This document shows, one piece after another, positions 11,410-24,081 of a stretch of 64,000 bases of DNA. Below the pieces are notes generated by a model. It was given only the letters and a program-made list of their open reading frames with translations. It was not told the origin of the DNA and made no database searches. Source of the stretch: Acanthosepion lycidas (taxonomy: Eukaryota > Mollusca > Cephalopoda > Sepiida > Sepiidae); contig CAWVQA010000113.1 in assembly GCA_963932145.1 (NCBI GenBank), positions 1 to 64,000 of the forward strand, in the 5' to 3' direction. Numbering within the stretch: position 1 is the first letter of the stretch; the number at the start of each line of letters is the position of its first letter. The position numbers were made by a program, and so were the translations under genes.

Positions 11410-13068
11410 AGATAGATTTTGCATGTAAATCGCTATGTAATTAAAAGTTGTGTAAAACATAAAATCTTAAATAAAACTTTGTCAAAACTTCTGAAACTAG
11501 TTAAAATCAATAAGTTTTGATTGATTTCATATCGATTTTCCATAATTTCATTGTTTTTCTAATGTTTTCAAACAGTTATTGATATTTACAAACTAGCGTT
11601 AAAAAGTAGTCAAAATAGCTAGATTTTGCATGTAAATCGCTATATAAGTAAAAGTTGTGTAAAACATAAAATCTTAAATATAACTTTGTCAAAACTTCTG
11701 AAACTAGTTAAAATCAATAAGTTTTGATTGATTTCATATCGATTTTCAATAATTTCATTGTTTTTCTAATGTTTTCAAAAAGTTATTGATATTTACAAAC
11801 TAGCGTTGAAAAAGTAGTGAAAAAAGCTAGATTTTCAATGTAAATCGCTATGTAATTAAAAGTTGTGTAAAACATAAAATCTTAAATAAAACTTTGTCAA
11901 AACTTCTGAAACTAGTTAAAATCAATAAGATTTTATTGATTTCATATCGATTTTCAATAATTTCATTGTTTTTCTAATGTTTTCAAACAGTTATTGATAG
12001 TTACAAACTAGCGTTAAAAAGTAGTCAAAACAGCTAGATTTTGCATGTAAATCGCTATGTAATTAAAAGTTGTGTAAAACATAAAATCTTAAATATAACT
12101 TTGTCAAAACATCTGAAACTAGTTAAATCAATAAGTTTTGATTGATTTCATATCGATTTTCAATAATTTCATTGTTTTTATAATGTTTTCAAACAGTTAT
12201 TGATATTTACAAACTAGCGTTGAAAAAGTAGTGAAAAAAGCTAGATTTTGCATGTAAATCGCTATGTAATTAAAAGTTGTGTAAAACATAAAATCTTAAA
12301 TAAAACTTTGTCAAAACTTCTGAAACTAGTTAAAATCAATAAGTTTTGATTGATTTCATATCGATTTTCAATAATTTCATTGTTTTTCTAATGTTTTCAA
12401 ACAGTTATTGATATTTACAAACTAGCGTTAAAAAGTAGTCAAAATAGCTAGATTTTGCATGTAAATCGCTATATAAGTAAAAGTTGTGTAAAACATAAAA
12501 TCTTAAATATAACTTTGTCAAAACATCTGAAACTAGTTAAAATCAATAAGTTTTGATTGATTTCATATCGATTTTCAATAATTTCATTGTTTTTCTAATG
12601 TTTTCAAAAAGTTATTGATATTTACAAACTAGCGTTGAAAAAGTAGTGAAAAAAGCTAGATTTTCAATGTAAATCGCTATGTAATTAAAAGTTGTGTAAA
12701 ACATAAAATCTTAAATAAAACTTTGTCAAAACTTCTGAAACTAGTTAAAATCAATAAGTTTTGATTGATTTCATATCGATTTTCAATAATTTCATTGTTT
12801 TTCTAATGTTTTCAAACAGTTATTTATATTTACAAACTAGCGTTAAAAAGTAGTCAAAACAGCTAGATTTTGCATGTAAATCGCTATGTAATTAAAAGTT
12901 GTGTAAAACATAAAATCTTAAATATAACTTTGTCAAAACATCTGAAACTAGTTAAAATCAATAAGTTTTGATTGATTTCATATCGATTTTCAATAATTTC
13001 ATTGTTTTTATAATGTTTTCAAACAGTTATTGATATTTACAAACTAGCGTTGAAAAAGTAGTGAAAAA
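11410..13068 (+). repeat. 8-monomer HOR, copy b
   Basis: Exactly 1659 bp, with m1 to m8 in the same order as copy a. The TTAAATCAATAAG deletion marker lies 1659 bp after that of copy a (TAG at 10461 and 12120). Private changes are GATAGATTTT at the start (11411) and GATAGTTAC near 11997 in m3. The few private differences by eye against copies a and c indicate recent amplification. Confidence 0.93.
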
Positions 13069-14727
13069 AGCTAGATTTTGCATGTAAATCGCTATGTAAT
13101 TAAAAGTTGTGTAAAACATAAAATCTTAAATAAAACTTTGTCAAAACTTCTGAAACTAGTTAAAATCAATAAGTTTTGATTGATTTCATATCGATTTTCC
13201 ATAATTTCATTGTTTTTCTAATGTTTTCAAACAGTTATTGATATTTACAAACTAGCGTTAAAAAGTAGTCAAAATAGCTAGATTTTGCATGTAAATCGCT
13301 ATATAAGTAAAAGTTGTGTAAAACATAAAATCTTAAATATAACTTTGTCAAAACTTCTGAAACTAGTTAAAATCAATAAGTTTTGATTGATTTCATATCG
13401 ATTTTCAATAATTTCATTGTTTTTCTAATGTTTTCAAAAAGTTATTGATATTTACAAACTAGCGTTGAAAAAGTAGTGAAAAAAGCTAGATTTTCAATGT
13501 AAATCGCTATGTAATTAAAAGTTGTGTAAAACATAAAATCTTAAATAAAACTTTGTCAAAACTTCTGAAACTAGTTAAAATCAATAAGATTTTATTGATT
13601 TCATATCGATTTTCAATAATTTCATTGTTTTTCTAATGTTTTCAAACAGTTATTGATATTTACAAACTAGCGTTAAAAAGTAGTCAAAACAGCTAGATTT
13701 TGCATGTAAATCGCTATGTAATTAAAAGTTGTGTAAAACATAAAATCTTAAATATAACTTTGTCAAAACATCTGAAACTAGTTAAATCAATAAGTTTTGA
13801 TTGATTTCATATCGATTTTCAATAATTTCATTGTTTTTATAATGTTTTCAAACAGTTATTGATATTTACAAACTAGCGTTGAAAAAGTAGTGAAAAAAGC
13901 TAGATTTTGCATGTAAATCGCTATGTAATTAAAAGTTGTGTAAAACATAAAATCTTAAATAAAACTTTGTCAAAACTTCTGAAACTAGTTAAAATCAATA
14001 AGTTTTGATTGATTTCATATCGATTTTCAATAATTTCATTGTTTTTCTAATGTTTTCAAACAGTTATTGATATTTACAAACTAGCGTTAAAAAGTAGTCA
14101 AAATAGCTAGATTTTGCATGTAAATCGCTATATAAGTAAAAGTTGTGTAAAACATAAAATCTTAAATATAACTTTGTCAAAACATCTGAAACTAGTTAAA
14201 ATCAATAAGTTTTGATTGATTTCATATCGATTTTCAATAATTTCATTGTTTTTCTAATGTTTTCAAAAAGTTATTGATATTTACAAACTAGCGTTGAAAA
14301 AGTAGTGAAAAAAGCTAGATTTTCAATGTAAATCGCTATGTAATTAAAAGTTGTGTAAAACATAAAATCTTAAATAAAACTTTGTCAAAACTTCTGAAAC
14401 TAGTTAAAATCAATAAGTTTTGATTGATTTCATATCGATTTTCAATAATTTCATTGTTTTTCTAATGTTTTCAAACAGTTATTTATATTTACAAACTAGC
14501 GTTAAAAAGTAGTCAAAACAGCTAGATTTTGCATGTAAATCGCTATGTAATTAAAAGTTGTGTAAAACATAAAATCTTAAATATAACTTTGTCAAAACAT
14601 CTGAAACTAGTTAAAATCAATAAGTTTTGATTGATTTCATATCGATTTTCAATAATTTCATTGTTTTTATAATGTTTTCAAACAGTTATTGATATTTACA
14701 AACTAGCGTTGAAAAAGTAGTGAAAAA
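13069..14727 (+). repeat. 8-monomer HOR, copy c
   Basis: Exactly 1659 bp. The single-A deletion marker is at 13779, again 1659 bp from the previous copy. I saw no private change, so this copy can serve as the reference form. CCATAAT in m1 lies near 13199 and TTATTTATA in m7 near 14481. Confidence 0.93.
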
Positions 14728-16386
14728 AGCTAGATTTTGCATGTAAATCGCTATGTAATTAAAAGTTGTGTAAAACATAAAATCTTAAATAAAACTTTGT
14801 CAAAACTTCTGAAACTAGTTAAAATCAATAAGTTTTGATTGATTTCATATCGATTTTCCATAATTTCATTGTTTTTCTAATGTTTTCAAACAGTTATTGA
14901 TATTTACAAACTAGCGTTAAAAAGTAGTCAAAATAGCTAGATTTTGCATGTAAATCGCTATATAAGTAAAAGTTGTGTAAAACATAAAATCTTAAATATA
15001 ACTTTGTCAAAACTTCTGAAACTAGTTAAAATCAATAAGTTTTGATTGATTTCATATCGATTTTCAATAATTTCATTGTTTTTCTAATGTTTTCAAAAAG
15101 TTATTGATATTTACAAACTAGCGTTGAAAAAGTAGTGAAAAAAGCTAGATTTTCAATGTAAATCGCTATGTAATTAAAAGTTGTGTAAAACATAAAATCT
15201 TAAATAAAACTTTGTCAAAACTTCTGAAACTAGTTAAAATCAATAAGATTTTATTGATTTCATATCGATTTTCAATAATTTCATTGTTTTTCTAATGTTT
15301 TCAAACAGTTATTGATATTTACAAACTAGCGTTAAAAAGTAGTCAAAACAGCTAGATTTTGCATGTAAATCGCTATGTAATTAAAAGTTGTGTAAAACAT
15401 AAAATCTTAAATATAACTTTGTCAAAACATCTGAAACTAGTTAAATCAATAAGTTTTGATTGATTTCATATCGATTTTCAATAATTTCATTGTTTTTCTA
15501 ATGTTTTCAAACAGTTATTGATATTTACAAACTAGCGTTGAAAAAGTAGTGAAAAAAGCTAGATTTTGCATGTAAATCGCTATGTAATTAAAAGTTGTGT
15601 AAAACATAAAATCTTAAATAAAACTTTGTCAAAACTTCTGAAACTAGTTAAAATCAATAAGTTTTGATTGATTTCATATCGATTTTCAATAATTTCATTG
15701 TTTTTCTAATGTTTTCAAACAGTTATTGATATTTACAAACTAGCGTTAAAAAGTAGTCAAAATAGCTAGATTTTGCATGTAAATCGCTATATAAGTAAAA
15801 GTTGTGTAAAACATAAAATCTTAAATATAACTTTGTCAAAACATCTGAAACTAGTTAAAATCAATAAGTTTTGATTGATTTCATATCGATTTTCAATAAT
15901 TTCATTGTTTTTCTAATGTTTTCAAAAAGTTATTGATATTTACAAACTAGCGTTTAAAAAGTAGTGAAAAAAGCTAGATTTTCAATGTAAATCGCTATGT
16001 AATTAAAAGTTGTGTAAAACATAAAATCTTAAATAAAACTTTGTCAAAACTTCTGAAACTAGTTAAAATCAATAAGTTTTGATTGATTTCATATCGATTT
16101 TCAATAATTTCATTGTTTTTCTAATGTTTTCAAACAGTTATTTATATTTACAAACTAGCGTTAAAAAGTAGTCAAAACAGCTAGATTTTGCATGTAAATC
16201 GCTATGTAATTAAAAGTTGTGTAAAACATAAAATCTTAAATATAACTTTGTCAAAACATCTGAAACTAGTTAAAATCAATAAGTTTTGATTGATTTCATA
16301 TCGATTTTCAATAATTTCATTGTTTTTATAATGTTTTCAAACAGTTATTGATATTTACAAACTAGCGTTGAAAAAGTAGTGAAAAA
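14728..16386 (+). repeat. 8-monomer HOR, copy d
   Basis: Exactly 1659 bp, with the deletion marker at 15438. Private changes: m4 has CTAATG near 15498 where the other copies have ATAATG, and the m6 tail reads CGTTTAAAAAG near 15953. Variants outside these positions match the other copies. Confidence 0.92.
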
Positions 16387-17031
16387 AGCTAGATTTTGCA
16401 TGTAAATCGCTATGTAATTAAAAGTTGTGTAAAACATAAAATCTTAAATAAAACTTTGTCAAAACTTCTGAAACTAGTTAAAATCAATAAGTTTTGATTG
16501 ATTTCATATCGATTTTCCATAATTTCATTGTTTTTCTAATGTTTTCAAACAGTTATTGATATTTACAAACTAGCGTTAAAAAGTAGTCAAAATAGCTAGA
16601 TTTTGCATGTAAATCGCTATATAAGTAAAAGTTGTGTAAAACATAAAATCTTAAATATAACTTTGTCAAAACTTCTGAAACTAGTTAAAATCAATAAGTT
16701 TTGATTGATTTCATATCGATTTTCAATAATTTCATTGTTTTTCTAATGTTTTCAAAAAGTTATTGATATTTACAAACTAGCGTTGAAAAAGTAGTGAAAA
16801 AAGCTAGATTTTCAATGTAAATCGCTATGTAATTAAAAGTTGTGTAAAACATAAAATCTTAAATAAAACTTTGTCAAAACTTCTGAAACTAGTTAAAATC
16901 AATAAGATTTTATTGATTTCATATCGATTTTCAATAATTTCATTGTTTTTCTAATGTTTTCAAACAGTTATTGATATTTACAAACTAGCGTTAAAAAGTA
17001 GTCAAAACAGCTAGATTTTGCATGTAAATCG
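16387..17031 (+). repeat. 8-monomer HOR, partial copy e (m1-m3)
   Basis: Starts 1659 bp after copy d and contains m1 (CCATAAT), m2 and m3. At the fourth monomer (start 17009) it switches to the AATATAAG class, differing from 17032 on, and so leaves the 8-mer pattern. From 16587 it coincides with block D copy 2, so the HOR end and the block D start overlap by about two monomers. This is what an unequal exchange between m2/m3-like monomers would produce. Confidence 0.9.
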
Positions 17032-19922
17032 CAATATAAGTAAAAGTTGTGTAAAACATAAAATCTTAAATATAACTTTGTCAAAACATCTGAAACTAGT
17101 TAAAATCAATAAGTTTTGATTGATTTCATATCGATTTTCAATAATTTCATTGTTTTTCTAATGTTTTCAAAGAGTTATTGATATTTACAAACTAGCGTTG
17201 AAAAAGTAGTGAAAAAAGCTAGATTTTGCATGTAAATCGCTATGTAATTAAAAGTTGTGTAAAACATAAAATCTTAAATAAAACTTTGTCAAAACTTCTG
17301 AAACTAGTTAAAATCAATAAGTTTTGATTGATTTCATATCGATTTTCAATAATTTCATTGTTTTTCTAATGTTTTCAAACAGTTATTGATATTTACAAAC
17401 TAGCGTTAAAAAGTAGTCAAAACAGCTAGATTTTGCATGTAAATCGCTATGTAATTAAAAGTTGTGTAAAACATAAAATCTTAAATATAACTTTGTCAAA
17501 ACATCTGAAACTAGTTAAAATCAATAAGTGTTGATTGATTTCATATCGATTTTCAATAATTTCATTGTTTTTCTAATGTTTTCAAACAGTTATTGATATT
17601 TACAAACTAGCGTTGAAAAAGTAGTGAAAAAAGCTAGATTTTGCATGTAAATCGCTATGTAATTAAAAGTTGTGTAAAACATAAAATCTTAAATATAACT
17701 TTGTCAAAACATCTGAAACTAGTTAAAATCAATAAGTTTTGATTGATTTCATATCGATTTTCAATAATTTCATTGTTTTTATAATGTTTTCAAACAGTTA
17801 TTGATATTTACATACTAGCGTTGAAAAAGTAGTGAAAAAAGCTAGATTTTGCATGTAAATCGCTATGTAATTAAAAGTTGTGTAAAACATAAAATCTTAA
17901 ATAAAACTTTGTCAAAACTTCTGAAGCTAGTTAAAATCAATAAGTTTTGATTGATTTCATATCGATTTTCAATAATTTCATTGTTTTTCTAATGTTTTCA
18001 AACAGTTATTGATATTTACAAACTAGCGTTAAAAAGTAGTCAAAATTGCTAGATTTTGCATGTAAATCGCTATATAAGTAAAAGTTGTGTAAAACATAAA
18101 ATCTTAAATATAACTTTGTCAAAACATCTGAAACTAGTTAAAATCAATAAGTTTTGATTGATTTCATATCGATTTTCAATAATTTCATTGTTTTTCTAAT
18201 GTTTTCAAAGAGTTATTGATATTTACAAACTAGCGTTGAAAAAGTAGTGAAAAAAGCTAGATTTTCAATGTAAATCGCTATGTAATTAAAGGTTGTGTAA
18301 AACATAAAATCTTAAATAAAACTTTGTCAAAACTTCTGAAACTAGTTAAAATCAATAAGATTTTATTGATTTCATATCGATTTTCAATAATTTCATTGTT
18401 TTTCTAATGTTTTCAACAGTTATTGATATTTACAAACTAGCGTTAAAAAGTAGTCAAAACAGCTAGATTTTCAATGTAAATCGCTATGTAATTAAAAGTT
18501 GTGTAAAACATAAAATCTTAAATAAAACTTTGTCAAAACTTCTGAAACTAGTTAAAATCAATAAGATTTTATTGATTTCATATCGATTTTCAATAATTTC
18601 ATTGTTTTTCTAATGTTTTCAAACAGTTATTGATATTTACAAACTAGCGTTAAAAAGTAGTCAAAACAGCTAGATTTTGCATGTAAATCGCAATATAAGT
18701 AAAAGTTGTGTAAAACATAAAATCTTAAATATAACTTTGTCAAAAAATCTGAAACTAGTTAAAATCAATAAGTTTTGATTGATTTCATATCGATTTTCAA
18801 TAATTTCATTGTTTTTCTAATGTTTTCAAAGAGTTATTGATATTTACAAACTAGCGTTAAAAAGTAGTGAAAAAAGCTAGATTTTGCATGTAAATCGCTA
18901 TGTAATTAAAAGTTGTGTAAAACATAAAATCTTAAATAAAACTTTGTCAAAACTTCTGAAACTAGTTAAAATCAATAAGTTTTGATTGATTTCATATCGA
19001 TTTTCAATAATTTCATTGTTTTTCTAATGTTTTCAAACAGTTATTTATATTTACAAACTAGCGTTAAAAAGTAGTCAAAACAGCTAGATTTTGCATGTAA
19101 ATCGCTATGTAATTAAAAGTTGTGTAAAACATAAAATCTTAAATATAACTTTGTCAAAACATCTGAAACTAGTTAAAATCAATAAGTTTTGATTGATTTC
19201 ATATCGATTTTCAATAATTTCATTGTTTTTATAATGTTTTCAAACAGTTATTGATATTTACAAACTAGCGTTGAAAAAGTAGTGAAAAAAGCTAGATTTT
19301 GCATGTAAATCGCTATGTAATTAAAAGTTGTGTAAAACATAAAATCTTAAATAAAACTTTGTCAAAACTTCTGAAACTAGTTAAAATCAATAAGTTTTGA
19401 TTGATTTCATATCGATTTTCCATAATTTCATTGTTTTTCTAATGTTTTCAAACAGTTATTGATATTTACAAACTAGCGTTAAAAAGTAGTCAAAATAGCT
19501 AGATTTTGCATGTAAATCGCTATATAAGTAAAAGTTGTGTAAAACATAAAATCTTAAATATAACTTTGTCAAAACTTCTGAAACTAGTTAAAATCAATAA
19601 GTTTTGATTGATTTCATATCGATTTTCAATAATTTCATTGTTTTTCTAATGTTTTCAAAAAGTTATTGATATTTACAAACTAGCGTTGAAAAAGTAGTGA
19701 AAAAAGCTAGATTTTCAATGTAAATCGCTATGTAATTAAAAGTTGTGTAAAACATAAAATCTTAAATAAAACTTTGTCAAAACTTCTGAAACTAGTTAAA
19801 ATCAATAAGATTTTATTGATTTCATATCGATTTTCAATAATTTCATTGTTTTTCTAATGTTTTCAAACAGTTATTGATATTTACAAACTAGCGTTAAAAA
19901 GTAGTCAAAACAGCTAGATTTT
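16587..19922 (+). repeat. Block D, copy 2
   Basis: Second copy of 1-3337, with the same sixteen-monomer order and rare markers (ACATAC at 17810, AAAGG near 18292, TCAAAAAATCTG at 18741, CCATAAT near 19420). Private differences are CAAAATTGCTAG near 18046 and a 1-bp deletion (TTTTCAACAG) near 18415; the CAATTATTTC of copy 1 is absent. Everything from 3338 to 16586, including the 14-mer and 8-mer HORs, lies between these two direct copies. Confidence 0.9.
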
Positions 19923-21480
19923 GCATGTAAATCGCTATGTAATTAAAAGTTGTGTAAAACATAAAATCTTAAATATAACTTTGTCAAAACATCTGAAACT
20001 AGTTAAATCAATAAGTTTTGATTGATTTCATATCGATTTTCAATAATTTCATTGTTTTTATAATGTTTTCAAACAGTTATTGATATTTACAAACTAGCGT
20101 TGAAAAAGTAGTGAAAAAAGCTAGATTTTGCATGTAAATCGCTATGTAATTAAAAGTTGTGTAAAACATAAAATCTTAAATAAAACTTTGTCAAAACTTC
20201 TGAAACTAGTTAAAATCAATAAGTTTTGATTGATTTCATATCGATTTTCAATAATTTCATTGTTTTTCTAATGTTTTCAAACAGTTATTGATATTTACAA
20301 ACTAGCGTTAAAAAGTAGTCAAAATAGCTAGATTTTGCATGTAAATCGCTATATAAGTAAAAGTTGTGTAAAACATAAAATCTTAAATATAACTTTGTCA
20401 AAACATCTGAAACTAGTTAAAATCAATAAGTTTTGATTGATTTCATATCGATTTTCAATAATTTCATTGTTTTTCTAATGTTTTCAAAAAGTTATTGATA
20501 TTTACAAACTAGCGTTGAAAAAGTAGTGAAAAAAGCTAGATTTTCAATGTAAATCGCTATGTAATTAAAAGTTGTGTAAAACATTAAATCTTAAATAAAA
20601 CTTTGTCATAACTACTGAAACTAGTTAAAATCAATAAGATTTTATTGATTTCATATCGATTTTCAATAATTTCATTGTTTTTCTAATGTTTTCAAACAGT
20701 TATTGATATTTACAAACTAGCGTTAAAAAGTAGTCAAAATAGCTAGATTTTGCATGTAAATCGCTATATAAGTAAAAGTTGTGTAAAACATAAAATCTTA
20801 AATATAACTTTGTCAAAACATCTGAAACTAGTTAAAATCAATAAGTGTTGATTGATTTCATATCGATTTTCAATAATTTCATTGTTTTTATAATGTTTTC
20901 AAACAGTTATTGATATTTACAAACTAGCGTTGAAAAAGTAGTGAAAAAAGCTAGATTTTCAATGTAAATCGCTATGTAATTAAAAGTTGTGTAAAACATA
21001 AAATCTTAAATAAAACTTTGTCAAAACTTCTGAAACTAGTTAAAATCAATAAGATTTGATTGATTTCATATCGATTTTCAATAATTTCATTGTTTTTCTA
21101 ATGTTTTCAAACAGTTATTGATATTTACAAACTAGCGTTAAAAAGTAGTCAAAATAGCTAGATTTTGCATGTAAATCACTGTGTAATTAAAAGTTGTGTA
21201 AAACATAAAATCTTAAATATAACTTTGTCAAAACATCTGAAGCTAGTTAAAATCAATAAGTTTTGATTGATTTCATATCGATTTTCAATAATTTCATTGT
21301 TTTTCTAATGTTTTCAAAAAGTTATTGATATTTACAAACTAGCGTTGAAAAAGTAGTGAAAAAAGCTAGATTTTCAATGTAAATCGCTATGTAATTAAAA
21401 GTTGTGTAAAACATAAAATCTTAAATAAAACTTTGTCATAACTTCTGAAACTAGTTAAAACCAATAAGATTTTATTGATT
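19923..21480 (+). repeat. Family X, copy 1
   Basis: Defined by an ordered set of rare markers: single-A deletion TTAAATCAATAAG (20000), GTCATAACTACTG near 20606, TGTTGATTG with ATAATG near 20846, the ACTGTG form (21178), ATCTGAAGCTAG near 21237, GTCATAACTTCTG near 21437, and TTAAAACCAATAAG (21461). Distance from the deletion to ACTGTG is 1178 bp. The same order occurs from 42810, 46958 and 62511. The first monomer matches m4 of the 8-mer HOR, so the family probably descends from it. A private ACATTAAATC lies near 20583. Confidence 0.88.
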
Positions 21481-22090
21481 TCATATCGATTTTCAATAAT
21501 TTCATTGTTTTTCTAATGTTTTCAAACAGTTATTGATATTTACAAACTAGCGTTAAAAAGTAGTCAAAACAGCTAGATTTTCAATGTAAATCGCTATGTA
21601 ATTAAAAGTTGTGTAAAACATAAAATCTTAAATAAAACTTTGTCAAAACTTCTGAAACTAGTTAAAATCAATAAGATTTTATTGATTTCATATCGATTTT
21701 CAATAATTTCATTGCTTTTCTAATGTTTTCAAACAGTTATTGATATTTACAAACTAGCGTTAAAAAGTAGTCAAAACAGCTAGATTTTGCATGTAAATCG
21801 CAATATAAGTAAAAGTTGTGTAAAACATAAAATCTTAAATATAACTTTGTCAAAACATCTGAAACTAGTTAAAATCAATAAGTTTTGATTGATTTCATAT
21901 CGATTTTCAATAATTTCATTGTTTTTCTAATGTTTTCAAAGAGTTATTGATATTTACAAACTAGCGTTAAAAAGTAGTGAAAAAAGCTAGATTTTGCATG
22001 TAAATCGCTATGTAATTAAAAGTTGTGTAAAACATAAAATCTTAAATAAATCTTTGTCAAAACTTCTAAAACTAGTTAAAATCAATAAGA
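21481..22090 (+). repeat. Satellite stretch after X copy 1
   Basis: About three monomers: CAATG/ATTTTATTG with ATTGCTTTTC near 21714, AATATAAG/GAG, and a monomer with AAATCTTT (TCTTTG at 22051) and TTCTAAAACTAG. The last recurs at 48387, 26336 bp away, whereas the preceding X markers are 26750 bp apart; two monomers (414 bp) present here are therefore missing near 48.27 kb. Confidence 0.85.
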
Positions 22091-24081
22091 TTTGATTGAT
22101 TTCATATCGATTTTCAATAATTTCATTGTTTTTCTAATGTTTTCAAACAGTTATTGATATTTACAAACTAGCGTTAAAAAGTAGTCAAAATAGCTAGATT
22201 TTGCATGTAAATCGCTATATAAGTAAAAGTTGTGTAAAACATAAAATCTTAAATATAACTTTGTCAAAACATCTGAAACTAGTTAAAATCAATAAGTTTT
22301 GATTGATTTCATATCGATTTTCAATAATTTCATTGTTTTTCTAATGTTTTCAAAAAGTTATTGATATTTACAAACTAGCGTTGAAAAAGTAGTGAAAAAA
22401 GCTAGATTTTCAATGTAAATCGCTATGTAATTAAAAGTTGTGTAAAACATAAAATCTTAAATAAAACTTTGTCAAAACTTCTGAAACTAGTTAAAATCAA
22501 TAAGATTTTATTGATTTCATATCGATTTTCAATAATTTCATTGTTTTTCTAATGTTTTCAAACAGTTATTGATATTTACAAACTAGAGTTAAAAAGTAGT
22601 CAAAACAGCTAGATTTTGCATGTAAATCGCAATATAAGTAAAAGTTGTGTAAAACATAAAATCTTAAATATAACTTTGTCAAAACATCTGAAACTAGTTA
22701 AAATCAATAAGTTTTGATTGATTTCATATCGATTTTCAATAATTTCATTGTTTTTCTAATGTTTTCAAAGAGTTATTGATATTTACAAACTAGCGTTAAA
22801 AAGTAGTGAAAAAAGCTAGATTTTGCATGTAAATCGCTATGTAATTAAAAGTTGTGTAAAACATAAAATCTTAAATAAAACTTTGTCAAAACTTCTGAAA
22901 CTAGTTAAAATCAATAAGATTTGATTGATTTCATATCGATTTTCAATAATTTCATTGTTTTTCTAATGTTTTCAAACAGTTATTGATATTTACAAACTAG
23001 CGTTAAAACGTAGTCAAAACAGCTAGATTTTGCATGTAAATCGCAATATAAGTAAAAGTTGTGTAAAACATAAAATCTTAAATATAACTTTGTCAAAACA
23101 TCTGAAACTAGTTAAAATCAATAAGTTTTGATTGATTTCATATCGATTTTCAATAATTTCATTGTTTTTCTAATGTTTTCAAACAGTTATTGATATTTAC
23201 AAACTAGCGTTAAAAAGTAGTCAAAATAGCTAGATTTTGCATGTAAATCGCTATATAAGTAAAAGTTGTGTAAAACATAAAATCTTAAATATAACTTTGT
23301 CAAAACATCTGAAACTAGTTAAAATCAATAAGATTTGATTGATTTCATATCGATTTTCAATAATTTCATTGTTTTTCTAATGTTTTCAAACAGTTATTGA
23401 TATTTACAAACTAGCGTTGAAAAAGTAGTGAAAAAAGCTAGATTTTCAATGTAAATCGCTATGTAATTAAAAGTTGTGTAAAACATAAAATCTTAAATAA
23501 AACTTTGTCAAAACTTCTGAAGCTAGTTAAAATCAATAAGTTTTGATTGATTTCATATCGATTTTCAATAATTTCATTGTTTTTCTAATGTTTTCAAACA
23601 GTTATTGATATTTACAAACTAGCGTTAAAAAGTAGTCAAAATAGCTAGATTTTGCATGTAAATCGCTATATAAGTAAAAGTTGTGTAAAACATAAAATCT
23701 TAAATATAACTTTGTCAAAACATCTGAAACTAGTTAAAATCAATAAGTTTTGATTGATTTCATATCGATTTTCAATAATTTCATTGTTTTTCTAATGTTT
23801 TCAAAGAGTTATTGATATTTACAAACTAGCGTTGAAAAAGTAGTGAAAAAAGCTAGATTTTGCATGTAAATCTCTATGTAATTAAAAGTTGTGTAAAACA
23901 TAAAATCTTAAATAAAACTTTGTCAAAACTTCTGAAACTAGTTAAAATCAATAAGTTTTGATTGATTTCATATCGATTTTCAATAATTTCATTGTTTTTC
24001 TAATGTTTTCAAACAGTTATTGATATTTACAAACTAGCGTTAAAAAGTAGTCAAAACAGCTAGATTTTGCATGTAAATCGC
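22091..24081 (+). repeat. Block I, copy 1
   Basis: About 9.6 monomers repeated at 59419-61409, offset 37328 bp. Private markers shared by both copies: CTAGAG (22583 and 59911), CGTTAAAACG (23001 and 60329) and AAATCTCTATG (23871 and 61199). The copies diverge at 22090 (A against T in the dyad) and at 24082 (T against A: TATGTAAT against AATATAAG). It includes the unusual TATATAAG/ATCTG monomer with an ATTTGATTG dyad and CAG near 23331. Confidence 0.9.

Noticed and set aside
9753..17031. Assembly stutter as the sole cause of the 1659-bp HOR
   Set aside because: Copies a, b and d have their own private changes (2-bp deletion near 10217, 11411, 11997, 15498, 15953), which a simple assembler loop would not create; misassembly cannot be excluded without reads.
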